Part shown: positions 1 to 7,535 of the stretch, piece by piece | Layout: the number at the start of each line of letters is the position of its first letter | How positions within the stretch are numbered: the first letter of the stretch is position 1 | Assembly: GCA_040772005.1 (NCBI GenBank) | Contig: JAXGYZ010000005.1 | Span: 310,001 to 374,000, forward strand | Direction of reading: 5' to 3' | From: MWBF01 sp040772005 | GTDB lineage: Bacteria; Chloroflexota; Anaerolineae; CG2-30-64-16 | DNA: 64,000 nt | Program-made: the position numbers and the translations under genes | Notes under the pieces: model-generated | What the model saw: only the letters and a program-made list of their open reading frames with translations | The model's database searches: none | What the model was told of the DNA's origin: nothing

Positions 1-268
1 CGTAGGTGACAAGATTGCGCGTGCGCGTGGAGCGGCCCATGTCGCCCTGCAACAGATTGCCGACCCACGTGAAGTACTGCTCGTGCAGGGGCCGGTTCAG
101 GCCGAGCGACTCGCGCAGCATCTCGACGTCGGCCTGGGTGGCATCCAGCCCGGCCATCAGCCGGGCCGGATCGCCGGGCACCATGTGCAGCAGCAGGAAC
201 ACGGCAATCGACACCCCGATCAGCGTCGGGATGACGATCACCAGGCGGCGAAGGAGGTAGGTGAACAT
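1..268 (-). CDS. ABC transporter permease, DppB/OppB type (N-terminal part only)
   Basis: Reading from the ATG at 268 towards the window edge gives 89 codons that begin MFTYLLRRLVIVIPTLIG. This is the usual first membrane helix of peptide/nickel permeases, and it is followed by the family signature HMVPGDPA and a periplasmic stretch with LGLNRPL. The frame continues past base 1, so the rest of the permease lies outside the window. It sits downstream of a family 5 solute-binding protein on the same strand, separated by about 215 bases holding an inverted repeat. This is the standard order of a dipeptide-type importer. The substrate cannot be told from this fragment. Confidence 0.85.
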   Translation of the reverse strand, partial: MFTYLLRRLVIVIPTLIGVSIAVFLLLHMVPGDPARLMAGLDATQADVEMLRESLGLNRPLHEQYFTWVGNLLQGDMGRSTRTRNLVTY

Positions 269-342
269 GCGCTGCACCTCATGGGCCGGTTGCGGGCAGT
301 GACTGACCTTAGACCCGATCTCAGCGATTGTTTTAAGAGTCT

Positions 343-463
343 GTCTTCGGGCGGTTGAAACCGCTGCCACCAGTACCAAGTCTGCCTTCGCAGACTCTAT
401 CGCTACAGTCTCCGAAGGGAGACTTGGCAATGGTGGCCGTGACTTCAGTCACCCGCAACCGGC
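343..463. repeat. Inverted-repeat element, family A copy 1
   Basis: Between the binding protein stop and the permease start. Outer arms 366-383 and 421-437 are imperfect complements (GCCACCA...CCAAGTC). The centre is a small hairpin, AGTCTGC-CTTC-GCAGACT, at 379-396. The related copy at 3313-3413 shares the GTTGAAAC-TGC and AGTCTGC words. Lying inside an ABC operon, it could attenuate or stabilise mRNA; that is inference. Confidence 0.6.
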
Positions 464-484
464 CCAGCAAATCAGCTACGCGAC

Positions 485-2131
485 TTACTTGATGTAGCCC
501 TTACGGTAGTAGCCGATGCCGTCGGGCTGGATCCACATATCGGCGACCTTGTTGCTGATGCCGCCGAGCACGGTCGTGCGCCACAGGAAGATCCAGGGCG
601 CCTCTTCCATGGCAATCTCCTGCGCCTTGGCGTACGCTTCCTTGCGGACGGCTTCATCCGCCGTCGCCAGGCCGGCCTTGATCTGCGCATCGAAGTCCGG
701 GTTGTTCCAGAACGCCAGATTGAAGGATGCCGGCGGGATGGATTCCGAGGCCAGCAGCGGGCGCAGGCCCCAGTCGGCATCACCGGTGGACGGTGACCAG
801 CCGGCGAAGTTCAGCATGCTCTGATTTTCTTCCATCGGCTTGAAGCGCTCGGCGCTGAGGGTCGCGGCTTCCATGTTCAGCACCTCGACCTCGACGCCGA
901 CCTCCGCGAGCTGGCCCTGGATCGCGACGGCGACCTGCTTGGAGTCAGTCGCATCTGAGGCCCACAGCGTCGTCTTGAAGCTCGTCACGCCGGCTTCCGC
1001 CAGCAGCGCTTTGGCCTTCTCGGGGTCATATTCGTAGGTCTTGACGGACTTGTAGCCCCAGACGCGCGGGGCCAGCGGCGAGTCGATCATCTCACCGTAG
1101 CCGGCCAGCACCGAGTCGATGATGGCCTGCTTGTCCACCGCGTAGTTGAGCGCCTGGCGCACCCGCTTGTCGGTGAAGGGCTCCTTCTGGGTGTTCATGG
1201 CGACCCAGTAGGTGTAGATGGCTTCGTTTTCGACGATGGACGCATCGGCGCTGCCCTTGAGCAGCTCGACCTGCGGGTAAGGCACCTGGTTGATGAAGTG
1301 TGCGTCGCCGGCCTGGAGCATGCTGATGCGGGTGCCCGCCTCGGGCACGGGCTTGATGACGAAGCGGTCCACCTTGCCGGCTCGCTCCGGGTTCCAGTAA
1401 TCGGCAAACTTCTCGACGGTCAGGTGGTCGCCGGGGACCCACTCGACGAACTTGTAGGGGCCCGTGCCGACCGGGGCCTTGCCGAATTCCAGCACCTGCT
1501 CGCCCTGCTTGGCGGCCAGCGGGCTGACGATGCCGCCTGCGGGATGCGCAAAGGTGGCGATCATGGCGCCGAACGGCTCGGCCGTGGTGAATTTGACGGT
1601 GTATTCGTCGATCACCTCGGTCTTGGCGATGATGCGGTAGAGGCCGTAGCGCTTGAGCTTGTTATCAGGGTTGGTGACGCGGTCGAAGTTGTACTTGACT
1701 GCCTCGGCATTGAACGGTGCCCCGTCATGGAACTTAATGCCCTGGCGCAGATAGAAGGTGAACGTAGTGGCATCGTCGGATGCTTCCCAGCGTTCGGCCA
1801 GCATGGGCTCCATTTCCATCTTTTCGTTGAAGCCGATGAGCCCCTCGAACATCAGCTTCTCGGGCCCGTAGGAGGCATTGTCGTTGGTGTCGTGCGGGTC
1901 CAGGCTTACAACGTCGGCGTACTGCGCGATGACGATTTCGGTCGGTCCGGCCGCGGCGGCTGGTACAGCGGTGGGGGCCGCGGTGGCCCCAGCCTCGGCA
2001 GCCGGGGCTGCGGCTTCCGGTGCGGTGGTGGTCGCGGGCGGGGCACAGGCGGCCAGCGCGGCTGCGCCAGCCGACATGCCGGCCAGCCGGAAGAACCTGC
2101 GCCGGCTGATGCGTTTCGTCTCTGTGGTCAT
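485..2131 (-). CDS. Peptide/nickel-type ABC transporter solute-binding lipoprotein (SBP family 5)
   Basis: 548 residues from the ATG at 2131, which is preceded by GGAGGAGAA at good spacing; the open frame continues upstream but without such a site. The N-terminus carries a twin-arginine signal (SRRRFFRLAG) running into a lipobox LAAC, so it should be exported folded and anchored to the outer face of the membrane. An Ala/Pro/Thr linker follows. The mature part has family 5 hallmarks: YADVVSLDPHD near the start, FEGLIGF, YNFDRVTNP, GTGPYKFVEW and VRQALNYAVD. It is upstream of a DppB-like permease. Ligands of this family include peptides, nickel and glycosides, and the ligand here is unknown. 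Confidence 0.93.
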   Translation of the reverse strand: MTTETKRISRRRFFRLAGMSAGAAALAACAPPATTTAPEAAAPAAEAGATAAPTAVPAAAAGPTEIVIAQYADVVSLDPHDTNDNASYGPEKLMFEGLIGFNEKMEMEPMLAERWEASDDATTFTFYLRQGIKFHDGAPFNAEAVKYNFDRVTNPDNKLKRYGLYRIIAKTEVIDEYTVKFTTAEPFGAMIATFAHPAGGIVSPLAAKQGEQVLEFGKAPVGTGPYKFVEWVPGDHLTVEKFADYWNPERAGKVDRFVIKPVPEAGTRISMLQAGDAHFINQVPYPQVELLKGSADASIVENEAIYTYWVAMNTQKEPFTDKRVRQALNYAVDKQAIIDSVLAGYGEMIDSPLAPRVWGYKSVKTYEYDPEKAKALLAEAGVTSFKTTLWASDATDSKQVAVAIQGQLAEVGVEVEVLNMEAATLSAERFKPMEENQSMLNFAGWSPSTGDADWGLRPLLASESIPPASFNLAFWNNPDFDAQIKAGLATADEAVRKEAYAKAQEIAMEEAPWIFLWRTTVLGGISNKVADMWIQPDGIGYYRKGYIK

Positions 2132-2371
2132 GGTTGTTCTCCTCCTATCAACAATGTGGCACAAAGCGACGGCGTTCCGTTGGCTGCGGTCATGGCGATG
2201 GAGGCCGAGACGAGGCATGGTAGGAGACTGCGGAGACTGCTCGACGTCGGACTGCAACATCCACCGCCGCACTGCGGGACCGCGCAAATATGATAATGCT
2301 ACTTTGGACAAACGCCAAATGCGCGAATGAGTGCACGCCGGTTGTATGCAAGCGTCCGTATTCTTCGAGCC

Positions 2372-2400
2372 TTGTATTTGCGCGTAGCGGATGATAGAAT
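2372..2400 (+). promoter_or_regulatory. Candidate promoter for the 2441 gene
   Basis: TTGTAT (2372-2377), a 17-base spacer and TAGAAT (2395-2400), followed by a strong GAAGGAGGA ribosome site before the ATG at 2441. Sequence match only. Confidence 0.5.
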
Positions 2401-2440
2401 CACTTCGCCACGATATCGGATAGGTGAAGGAGGACATCCG

Positions 2441-3241
2441 ATGACCTTCTCTCAGGCCACCGCTCATTATCGTAAGCTCAAGCCGCAGTACGATGAAGGC
2501 AGCCTGACCGAAACTGATTTCAAGGTCCAGCTTGAGAAGTTGATGGTTCAGGATCGGCAGGGCCGCTGGTGGATGATCGGCTATGAGACCGGGAGGTGGT
2601 ATGTGTGTGAGGATGGGGTGTGGGTGCGTGCCGAGCCTCCGGCAATCCCCTGGGGCTGGATAGGAGGCAGCGCAGCGAGCGCAGCCTTGTTGACTGCCAT
2701 CGCTGTGTTGCTCATCTGGCGCAGCTATGTATCTTCCGCACCAGTACCAGCCGCTGTCGTTGTCGATCCCATGGAGAGCGTTTCAGGTTGGCTTCAGTAT
2801 CACGACCCGGGGTCCACTTTTGATCTGCGTTCCGTATCCGGGAGGGTTCAGAACGCAGTCCAGATCGATTACGGCCTTGGGCAAACCGGCTGGCTGGTCG
2901 TTGCAAAGGAGATCACCCCCACGCTGCTGTCCGGAACCGAGGGGATAAGGTTCCACTACATGGGCGCCGGGCACAACACCATGGAGTTCAAACTGCTCGA
3001 GGAACCGGCCTATGCAGGGGCTGTGTTCAGCTATGAGCGGCGTGAAACCGCCAGCACCGGCATTTGGCTGAGTCTCGAACAGCCTTACAACGCGTTCGTG
3101 TGTGTGAGCCGCTGTGCCAGGCCGGACCAAAAGTTGGATCCGGCCAAGGTATACAGACTGGAAATTGCGATCTCACAAGCAATGGGTGGGGTTTCCGGCC
3201 AGGGTAATATGGTCATTGACCAGATAGAAGCTCTGAAGTGA
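2441..3241 (+). CDS. Single-pass membrane protein of unknown function
   Basis: 266 residues. The ATG at 2441 is chosen because GAAGGAGGA lies just upstream. Residues 1-65 form a soluble domain with a YDEGSLTETDF motif, then GRWWMIGYETGRWYV and WVRAEPP, Trp-rich and like the small regulatory modules at the start of other Chloroflexota membrane proteins. One membrane helix follows (about 70-92). The external part (about 100-266) looks like a beta-sandwich: a MESVSGW start and an IDQIEAL end resemble laminin-B or CBM11-like folds, but I cannot confirm a family. It is divergent from the binding-protein gene. No function is assigned. Confidence 0.8.
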   Translation: MTFSQATAHYRKLKPQYDEGSLTETDFKVQLEKLMVQDRQGRWWMIGYETGRWYVCEDGVWVRAEPPAIPWGWIGGSAASAALLTAIAVLLIWRSYVSSAPVPAAVVVDPMESVSGWLQYHDPGSTFDLRSVSGRVQNAVQIDYGLGQTGWLVVAKEITPTLLSGTEGIRFHYMGAGHNTMEFKLLEEPAYAGAVFSYERRETASTGIWLSLEQPYNAFVCVSRCARPDQKLDPAKVYRLEIAISQAMGGVSGQGNMVIDQIEALK

Positions 3242-3257
3242 TTTCGTGACGATACGG

Positions 3258-3456
3258 GAACCCGACACGGAAGCTGCAGGGCGAAATCATGTTGCACTCG
3301 TGCCTTCTGCCTGGCAGTTGAAACTGCGGCTACCACTGCAAAACCGACCTGCGTCGGTTAGTTTCCAGTCTGCGAAGGCAGACTTCGCAACGGTAGCCGC
3401 AACTTCAGTTGCCGGGTGGGTTCACCTGATGCACTCTGAACCCGACACGGAAGCTG
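3258..3456. repeat. Inverted-repeat element, family A copy 2, flanked by 19-bp direct repeats
   Basis: Arms 3313-3334 and 3392-3413 match at 18 of 22 positions around an inner AGTCTGC/GCAGACT hairpin. The words are shared with the element at 343-463. The element is bracketed by an exact 19-bp direct repeat, GAACCCGACACGGAAGCTG, at 3258-3276 and 3438-3456. The flanking repeat could be a long target-site duplication or part of the element. Confidence 0.65.
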
Positions 3457-3496
3457 GCTTCCGACATCATTACGCCAAATGAGCCGCTCATACAAA

Positions 3497-3570
3497 GACC
3501 CGGCTCTGGCCGGTCTCCGACCGAGCCAGGGAGGCACGGTCAGAGACCGGCCTCAGCAAATCTCGGACAG
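3497..3570. repeat. Inverted-repeat element, family B copy 1
   Basis: Arms 3508-3523 (GGCCGGTCTCCGACCG) and 3537-3552 pair with one mismatch. The tail AGCAAATCTCGGA follows. The second copy at 47835-47912 has the same left arm and the same tail with one change. Together with the family A element and the terminator it fills the 503-base gap 3242-3744; I see no gene there. Confidence 0.65.
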
Positions 3571-3593
3571 ATGCTAAATCAGCCTCTCATACA

Positions 3594-3631
3594 AAGACCG
3601 CCCGAAGCACAAGGCTTCGGGCGGTCTTTTT
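3594..3631. terminator. Rho-independent terminator downstream of katG
   Basis: A perfect 14-bp stem (3594-3607 with 3615-3628) with a 7-nt loop. The T tract is on the plus strand (3627-3631) and a shorter one is on the minus strand, so it can serve katG (minus) and anything read from the left. Confidence 0.8.
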
Positions 3632-3744
3632 CATCTGTTATGCCGCGTTGGCGCCAAAGGCGACAGCGATACGCCGCCCGCCGGATGGATCGTGGGACGG
3701 CTGTTCTTGCACGGCCATGTCAGAAGCCGTTGCGGCCGGCCACA

Positions 3745-5943
3745 CTACGCGCGGGCGAGGTCGAAACGGTCCAGATTCATCACCTTGTCCCAGGCCGCCA
3801 CGAAGTCATGCACGAATTTCTCCTTCGCATCGTCGCAGGCATAGACTTCCGCCAGCGCGCGGAGCTGCGAGTGCGAGCCGAAGATCAGATCGACGCGGGT
3901 GCCGGTCCACTTCCGAGTGCCCGTCGCCCGGTCGCAGCCCTCGAACACGCCGTCTTCTGCGGTAGGCTGCCATGCCGTGCCCATGTCGAGCAGGTTGACG
4001 AAGAAGTCGTTGGTGAGCGTCTCCGGCTGGTGAGTGAAGACGCCATGCTGCGACTTGCCGTAGTTTGCGCCCAGGACGCGCAGCCCGCCGACGAGCACGG
4101 TCATCTCCGGCGCAGTCAGCGTGAGCAACTGCGCCCGGTCAACCAGCAGTTCTTCCGGCGTCATGCCGCGCTTGGCCCGCAGGTAGTTGCGGAACCCATC
4201 GGCGGTCGGTTCCATGACCTTGAAGGACAGCGCGTCGGTCTGCTCCTGCGAGGCATCGGTGCGGCCCGGCGTGAAGGGCACGGTCACATCGTAGCCCGCG
4301 TTCTTTGCCGCCTTCTCGACCCCTGCACAGCCGCCCAGCACGATGAGATCGGCGAGCGAAACCTTCTTTCCGTCGACCTGCGCGCTGTTGAACTCCTGCT
4401 GGATGCCCTCCAGCGTGTGGAGGACCTTCTGGAGTTGGGCCGGCTGGTTGACTTCCCAGTCCCGCTGCGGGGCAAGCCGGATACGCGCGCCGTTTGCGCC
4501 ACCGCGCATGTCGGAGCCGCGGAAGGTCGAGGCCGATGCCCAGGCGGTCGTGACGAGCTCCGAGATGGAGAGCCCTGAGGCCAGGATGCGCGCCTTGAGC
4601 GCCGCGATGTCGGCGGCTTCGATCAACTTGTGATCGACAGCGGGGACCGGGTCCTGCCAGACCAGCTCTTCCGCCGGCACTTCCGGGCCGAGATAGCGCG
4701 CGCGGGGGCCCATATCGCGATGAGTCAGCTTGAACCACGCGCGGGCGAAGGCATCCGCGAATTCCTCAGGGTTCTTGTGGAACCGTTCGGAGATCTCCCG
4801 ATAGATCGGATCCATCCGCAAGGCCATGTCTGCGGTCGTCATCATGGTCTTAACCCGCTTCAACGGGTTGTGCGCGGCCGGTGCAAGGTCCTTTTCGGCC
4901 ACGTTGACCGGGTGCCATTCCCACGCGCCCGCGGGGCTCTTCACCAGGTCCCAGTCGTAGCCGAAGAGCATGTCGAAGTAGCCCATGTCCCACTTGATCG
5001 GGTTCGGGGTCCAGGCGCCTTCGATGCCGCTGGTGATGGTGTCATCGCCCTTGCCGCTGCCGTAGCTGCTGAGCCAGCCGAGGCCCTGCGCCTCGATGTC
5101 GGCGCCTTCCGGCTCAGGCCCGACGTGGGTCGCGGGACCGGCGCCGTGGGCCTTGCCGAAGGTGTGGCCGCCCGCAACCAGGGCCACGGTTTCTTCGTCG
5201 TTCATGGCCATGCGCGCAAAGGTCTCGCGGATATCGCGGGCAGAAGCGACCGCGCTCGGCACGCCGTTGGGCCCTTCCGGATTCACGTAGATCAGACCCA
5301 TCTGCACTGCGGCAAGGGGGTTCTCGAGTTCACGGTCGCCGGTGTAGCGTTCGTCGGCCAGCCACTTGCCTTCGCGGCCCCAGTAGATCTCATCTTCCGG
5401 TTCCCAGATGTCCTCGCGGCCGCCCGCGAAGCCGAAGGTCTTGAAGCCCATCGACTCCAGCGCGCAGTTGCCCGCCAGGACCAGGAGATCGGCCCAGGAG
5501 AGGCTCCGGCCGTACTTCTTCTTGATGGGCCACAGCAAGCGCCGCGCCTTGTCCAGGTTCGCGTTGTCGGGCCAGCTATTGAGGGGGGCAAACCGCTGGC
5601 TGCCGGAGCCTGCGCCGCCGCGGCCGTCGCTGACGCGGTAGGTGCCCGCGCTGTGCCAGGCCATGCGAATGAAGAGCCCGCCATAGTGGCCGTAATCCGC
5701 CGGCCACCAGTCCTGCGAGTTGGTCATCAGCGCATAGAGGTCCTGCTTGACGGCCTGCAGGTCGAGCTTCTTGAACTCCTCGGCATAGTCAAAGTCCTCG
5801 CCCATGGGATCGCTGAGGGGCGAGTGCAGGTGCAAAATGTTGATGTTTAGCTGATTCGGCCACCAGTCACGGTTGGACGTGCCGCGGCGGAACATATCTT
5901 CTTGTGTCCTGGTCGTGGTCGGGGATTGGCTGACTTCACTCAT
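3745..5943 (-). CDS. katG: Catalase-peroxidase
   Basis: 732 residues, the full length of the bifunctional haem catalase-peroxidase, which removes hydrogen peroxide in the cytoplasm. The distal triad is visible in RMAWHSAGTYR (Arg93, Trp96, His97). Trp96 should form the Met-Tyr-Trp cofactor with the Tyr of LIYVNPEGPNG. The proximal His is in VAGGHTFGKAHGAG. The second, catalytically silent peroxidase-like half is present (ELVTTAWASASTFRGSD). The start overlaps the upstream Fur-family gene by 8 bases, so the two are one operon with likely translational coupling. AAGGAG lies about 10 bases before the ATG. Identification is secure. Confidence 0.98.
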   Translation of the reverse strand: MSEVSQSPTTTRTQEDMFRRGTSNRDWWPNQLNINILHLHSPLSDPMGEDFDYAEEFKKLDLQAVKQDLYALMTNSQDWWPADYGHYGGLFIRMAWHSAGTYRVSDGRGGAGSGSQRFAPLNSWPDNANLDKARRLLWPIKKKYGRSLSWADLLVLAGNCALESMGFKTFGFAGGREDIWEPEDEIYWGREGKWLADERYTGDRELENPLAAVQMGLIYVNPEGPNGVPSAVASARDIRETFARMAMNDEETVALVAGGHTFGKAHGAGPATHVGPEPEGADIEAQGLGWLSSYGSGKGDDTITSGIEGAWTPNPIKWDMGYFDMLFGYDWDLVKSPAGAWEWHPVNVAEKDLAPAAHNPLKRVKTMMTTADMALRMDPIYREISERFHKNPEEFADAFARAWFKLTHRDMGPRARYLGPEVPAEELVWQDPVPAVDHKLIEAADIAALKARILASGLSISELVTTAWASASTFRGSDMRGGANGARIRLAPQRDWEVNQPAQLQKVLHTLEGIQQEFNSAQVDGKKVSLADLIVLGGCAGVEKAAKNAGYDVTVPFTPGRTDASQEQTDALSFKVMEPTADGFRNYLRAKRGMTPEELLVDRAQLLTLTAPEMTVLVGGLRVLGANYGKSQHGVFTHQPETLTNDFFVNLLDMGTAWQPTAEDGVFEGCDRATGTRKWTGTRVDLIFGSHSQLRALAEVYACDDAKEKFVHDFVAAWDKVMNLDRFDLARA

Positions 5944-6442
5944 CCTGTTGGCTCCTTTTGTAGGGTGTATGGTTGGACAGCGCTACGTGGGATTTCGACT
6001 CATTCTGCTGCCGGCAATCGGGACACAGCCCGTAGAAATCGAGCCGGTGGCTGATGACCTGGTAGCCCGTCAACTCTGCGACTTCCTGGGTCAAGTCATC
6101 CACCAGGCTGACCTGGGGGTCGATGATTTTCCGGCAACGCACACAGATCAGATGTGGGTGGGGCTCCGGCCGGCTGCCATCGTAACGATTGTCGTCGTCG
6201 CTGAAGCCCAGCTCGAGCACTTCGCCCAGTTCTTTCAGCAGGTGGAGGGTCTTGTAGACCGTCGCCAGGCTGGTCGTCGGGAATTGGGCTTTGATCTGCT
6301 CATACAGGCTGGATGCACTGGGATGCCCGTCGCTGGCCGCGATGAGCCGCAGCAGCGCCACGCGTTGGGGGGTGAGGCGACAATCGCTCCCCTTGAGCTT
6401 GGCTGCCAACTGCTGGAATCGAGACTCAGAATCAGGTATCAC
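5936..6442 (-). CDS. perR: Fur-family peroxide/metal-responsive repressor, probably PerR
   Basis: 168 residues from a GTG at 6442; no ATG exists near the N-terminus. The DNA-binding half has the Fur winged helix (CRLTPQRVALLRLI, TSLATVYKTLHLL). The C-terminal half has the metal site HPHLICVRC and two CxxC pairs (CVRC, CPDC) for structural zinc. Immediate coupling to katG argues for PerR rather than Fur or Zur. A palindrome overlapping the operon's -10 box (6479-6496) is a ready autoregulatory operator. PerR senses peroxide by iron-catalysed oxidation of His ligands; whether those exact residues are conserved cannot be judged by eye. Confidence 0.88.
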   Translation of the reverse strand: MIPDSESRFQQLAAKLKGSDCRLTPQRVALLRLIAASDGHPSASSLYEQIKAQFPTTSLATVYKTLHLLKELGEVLELGFSDDDNRYDGSRPEPHPHLICVRCRKIIDPQVSLVDDLTQEVAELTGYQVISHRLDFYGLCPDCRQQNESKSHVALSNHTPYKRSQQDE

Positions 6443-6478
6443 TGCACATTAGTCGCAATCTATAGTCTATGGAGAACC

Positions 6479-6496
6479 ATTATCCGAGAGGATAAT
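6479..6496. promoter_or_regulatory. Palindromic operator at the perR-katG promoter
   Basis: ATTATCC-GAGA-GGATAAT, two perfect 7-bp arms around 4 bases. It overlaps the -10 hexamer of the perR-katG promoter. This is the expected place for a repressor. The spacing differs from the classical 7-1-7 PerR box. Confidence 0.65.
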
Positions 6497-6520
6497 ACCC
6501 GACCTGTCGCGAGCTGTCAA
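6492..6520 (-). promoter_or_regulatory. perR-katG promoter
   Basis: On the minus strand: TTGACA (6520-6515), a 17-base spacer and TATTAT (6497-6492). Transcription should start near 6485, giving a leader of about 40 bases before the GTG of perR. Confidence 0.7.
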
Positions 6521-6565
6521 ATTACTGCCGTGGCTCTCTGCAGACTGTGGTGGTGTTATCGGAGC

Positions 6566-6606
6566 ATAAAAAGACCGCCCGACACCCACGGTTTCGGACG
6601 GTCTTT
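6566..6606 (-). terminator. Rho-independent terminator after tRNA-Leu
   Basis: A 13-bp stem with one mismatch (6570-6582 with 6594-6606), followed on the minus strand by five Ts. It lies 26 bases past the tRNA 3' end. Confidence 0.75.
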
Positions 6607-6631
6607 GTGCCGGCTTCTCCAGCCGGATGAG

Positions 6632-6713
6632 TGCCGACGGGGGGATTTGAACCCCCACGAGCTTAGCTCAGCAGATCCTAAGTCTGCAGCGTCTGCCATT
6701 CCGCCACGTCGGC
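6632..6713 (-). tRNA. tRNA-Leu (anticodon UAG)
   Basis: 82 nt. The 7-bp acceptor stem GCCGACG/CGUCGGC is perfect with discriminator A. The anticodon stem GCAGA/UCUGC holds loop CUUAGGA, so the anticodon is UAG. A long variable arm and the T-loop GGUUCAAAUCC are typical of class II Leu tRNA. CCA is not encoded. It is transcribed in the same direction as rnpB and lies downstream of it. Confidence 0.95.
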
Positions 6714-6737
6714 GTGTGACGTCTTTGCCGTCACCTG

Positions 6738-6797
6738 GCAGTTTGTGGCGAAAACCGCCACAAACTGCAACGTGACCGAAGCCGGAGCTTCGGTCAC
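6738..6797. terminator. Two strong hairpins between rnpB and tRNA-Leu
   Basis: Hairpin 1: 13-bp perfect stem, 6738-6750 with 6756-6768, 5-nt loop. Hairpin 2: 11-bp perfect stem, 6772-6782 with 6787-6797, 4-nt loop. Neither has a T tract. They lie just past the 3' end of rnpB and may mark processing or pausing rather than classical termination. Confidence 0.5.
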
Positions 6798-6800
6798 ACA

Positions 6801-7330
6801 CTTGCCGGATCATACCCCCGATTCTGTCCAGCTCAAGGCCAAAGCCTTGAGCCTGCCGCCATCTGTCTCACGCGCCTGCTCACGCCGGCACATGGCTGCG
6901 CCTGGCCTGGCGGGTGTTGCCCGCCTTCACCGGCGCCGCTGCGATGAGACCAAGCGCCAGCTTGCGCTGGCGTTGGCCGAGCTTACGCTCGGCGCGCTAA
7001 CCCAAGTCTGACATGCCTGGCCCACTCACCTTGCTTCCAGCCGCACGCTCGCCTGGCCGGCGACATTGCTGTCACCGCCGGTGGGCTCTTACCCCACCGT
7101 TTCAGCCCTCACCCGCACCCGTTGAAGGGCCGCTGGCGGGTTTGCTTTCTGTTGCGGTTGTAGTCAATGGGTCAGGCGCAAGCCTGACACCGCTGCCCTC
7201 ACTTGTGATTTCGTGAGGCGGCTTTCTCCACCCGGACAGCGTGCTGCATGCAGCCTGCATGCCCGGACAGAGCGGAAGTCGGGAAGTTCCTTCCCGGGGT
7301 CACCCCCCGGGGCGGCGGCTCACCGGCAAG
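6801..7330 (-). ncRNA. rnpB: RNase P RNA, bacterial class A
   Basis: The catalytic RNA that trims tRNA 5' leaders. Recognised on the minus strand by GGTGGGGTAAGAGCCCACCG, CAACAGAAAGCAAACC (matching the conserved ACAGAAA...AAACC core) and the terminal ACAGAATCGGGGGTA. The ends are fixed by an 8-bp P1 helix: CTTGCCGG at 7330-7323 pairs with CCGGCAAG at 6808-6801. A promoter lies exactly the right distance upstream, so the 5' end near 7330 is well supported. At about 530 nt it is longer than most class A molecules (350-450), with extended peripheral hairpins such as AGCGCCAGCTTGCGCTGGCG. Short open frames across this stretch are not genes. Confidence 0.92.
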
Positions 7331-7337
7331 CAATGGT

Positions 7338-7366
7338 ATTTTAACATAAGAGGGATTGTGGGTCAA
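7338..7366 (-). promoter_or_regulatory. rnpB promoter
   Basis: Minus strand TTGACC (7366-7361), 17-base spacer, TAAAAT (7343-7338). The P1 helix of rnpB begins 7 bases beyond the -10, matching the expected start site. Confidence 0.75.
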
Positions 7367-7535
7367 AGGTGAAGAGGTGACAAGGTGACAAGGTGACCGG
7401 GTGAAGAGGTGACAAGGTGATGCCGAATGGCCGGTTGAGTCTCCTATCCATCTTACCGGTCATTCCCTCTTGCCAGAAGCCTGCCCAACCACATCACCTT
7501 GTCACCCGGTCACCTCTTCACCTTGTCACGTCACC
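7366..7535. repeat. Inverted array of GGTGACAAG-type words (family D copy 1)
   Basis: The left part (7366-7422) is a run of GGTGACAAG, GGTGAAGAG and GGTGACCGG words. The right part (7492-7535) is the same set on the other strand in shuffled order. The stop codon of the adjacent Crp/Fnr gene (7533-7531) is itself one of the GGTGACG words. The left edge touches the -35 of rnpB. A second array of these words is at 23044-23107. Confidence 0.75.

Noticed and set aside
6745..7216. Short open frames in the 6.7-7.2 kb region
   Set aside because: The region is explained by RNase P RNA and two hairpins; the frames lack ribosome sites and recognisable protein sequence.
7366..7535. CRISPR-like array (spaced GGTGACAAG repeats)
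   Set aside because: Units are contiguous 7-9 nt words without unique spacers, and no cas genes are present.
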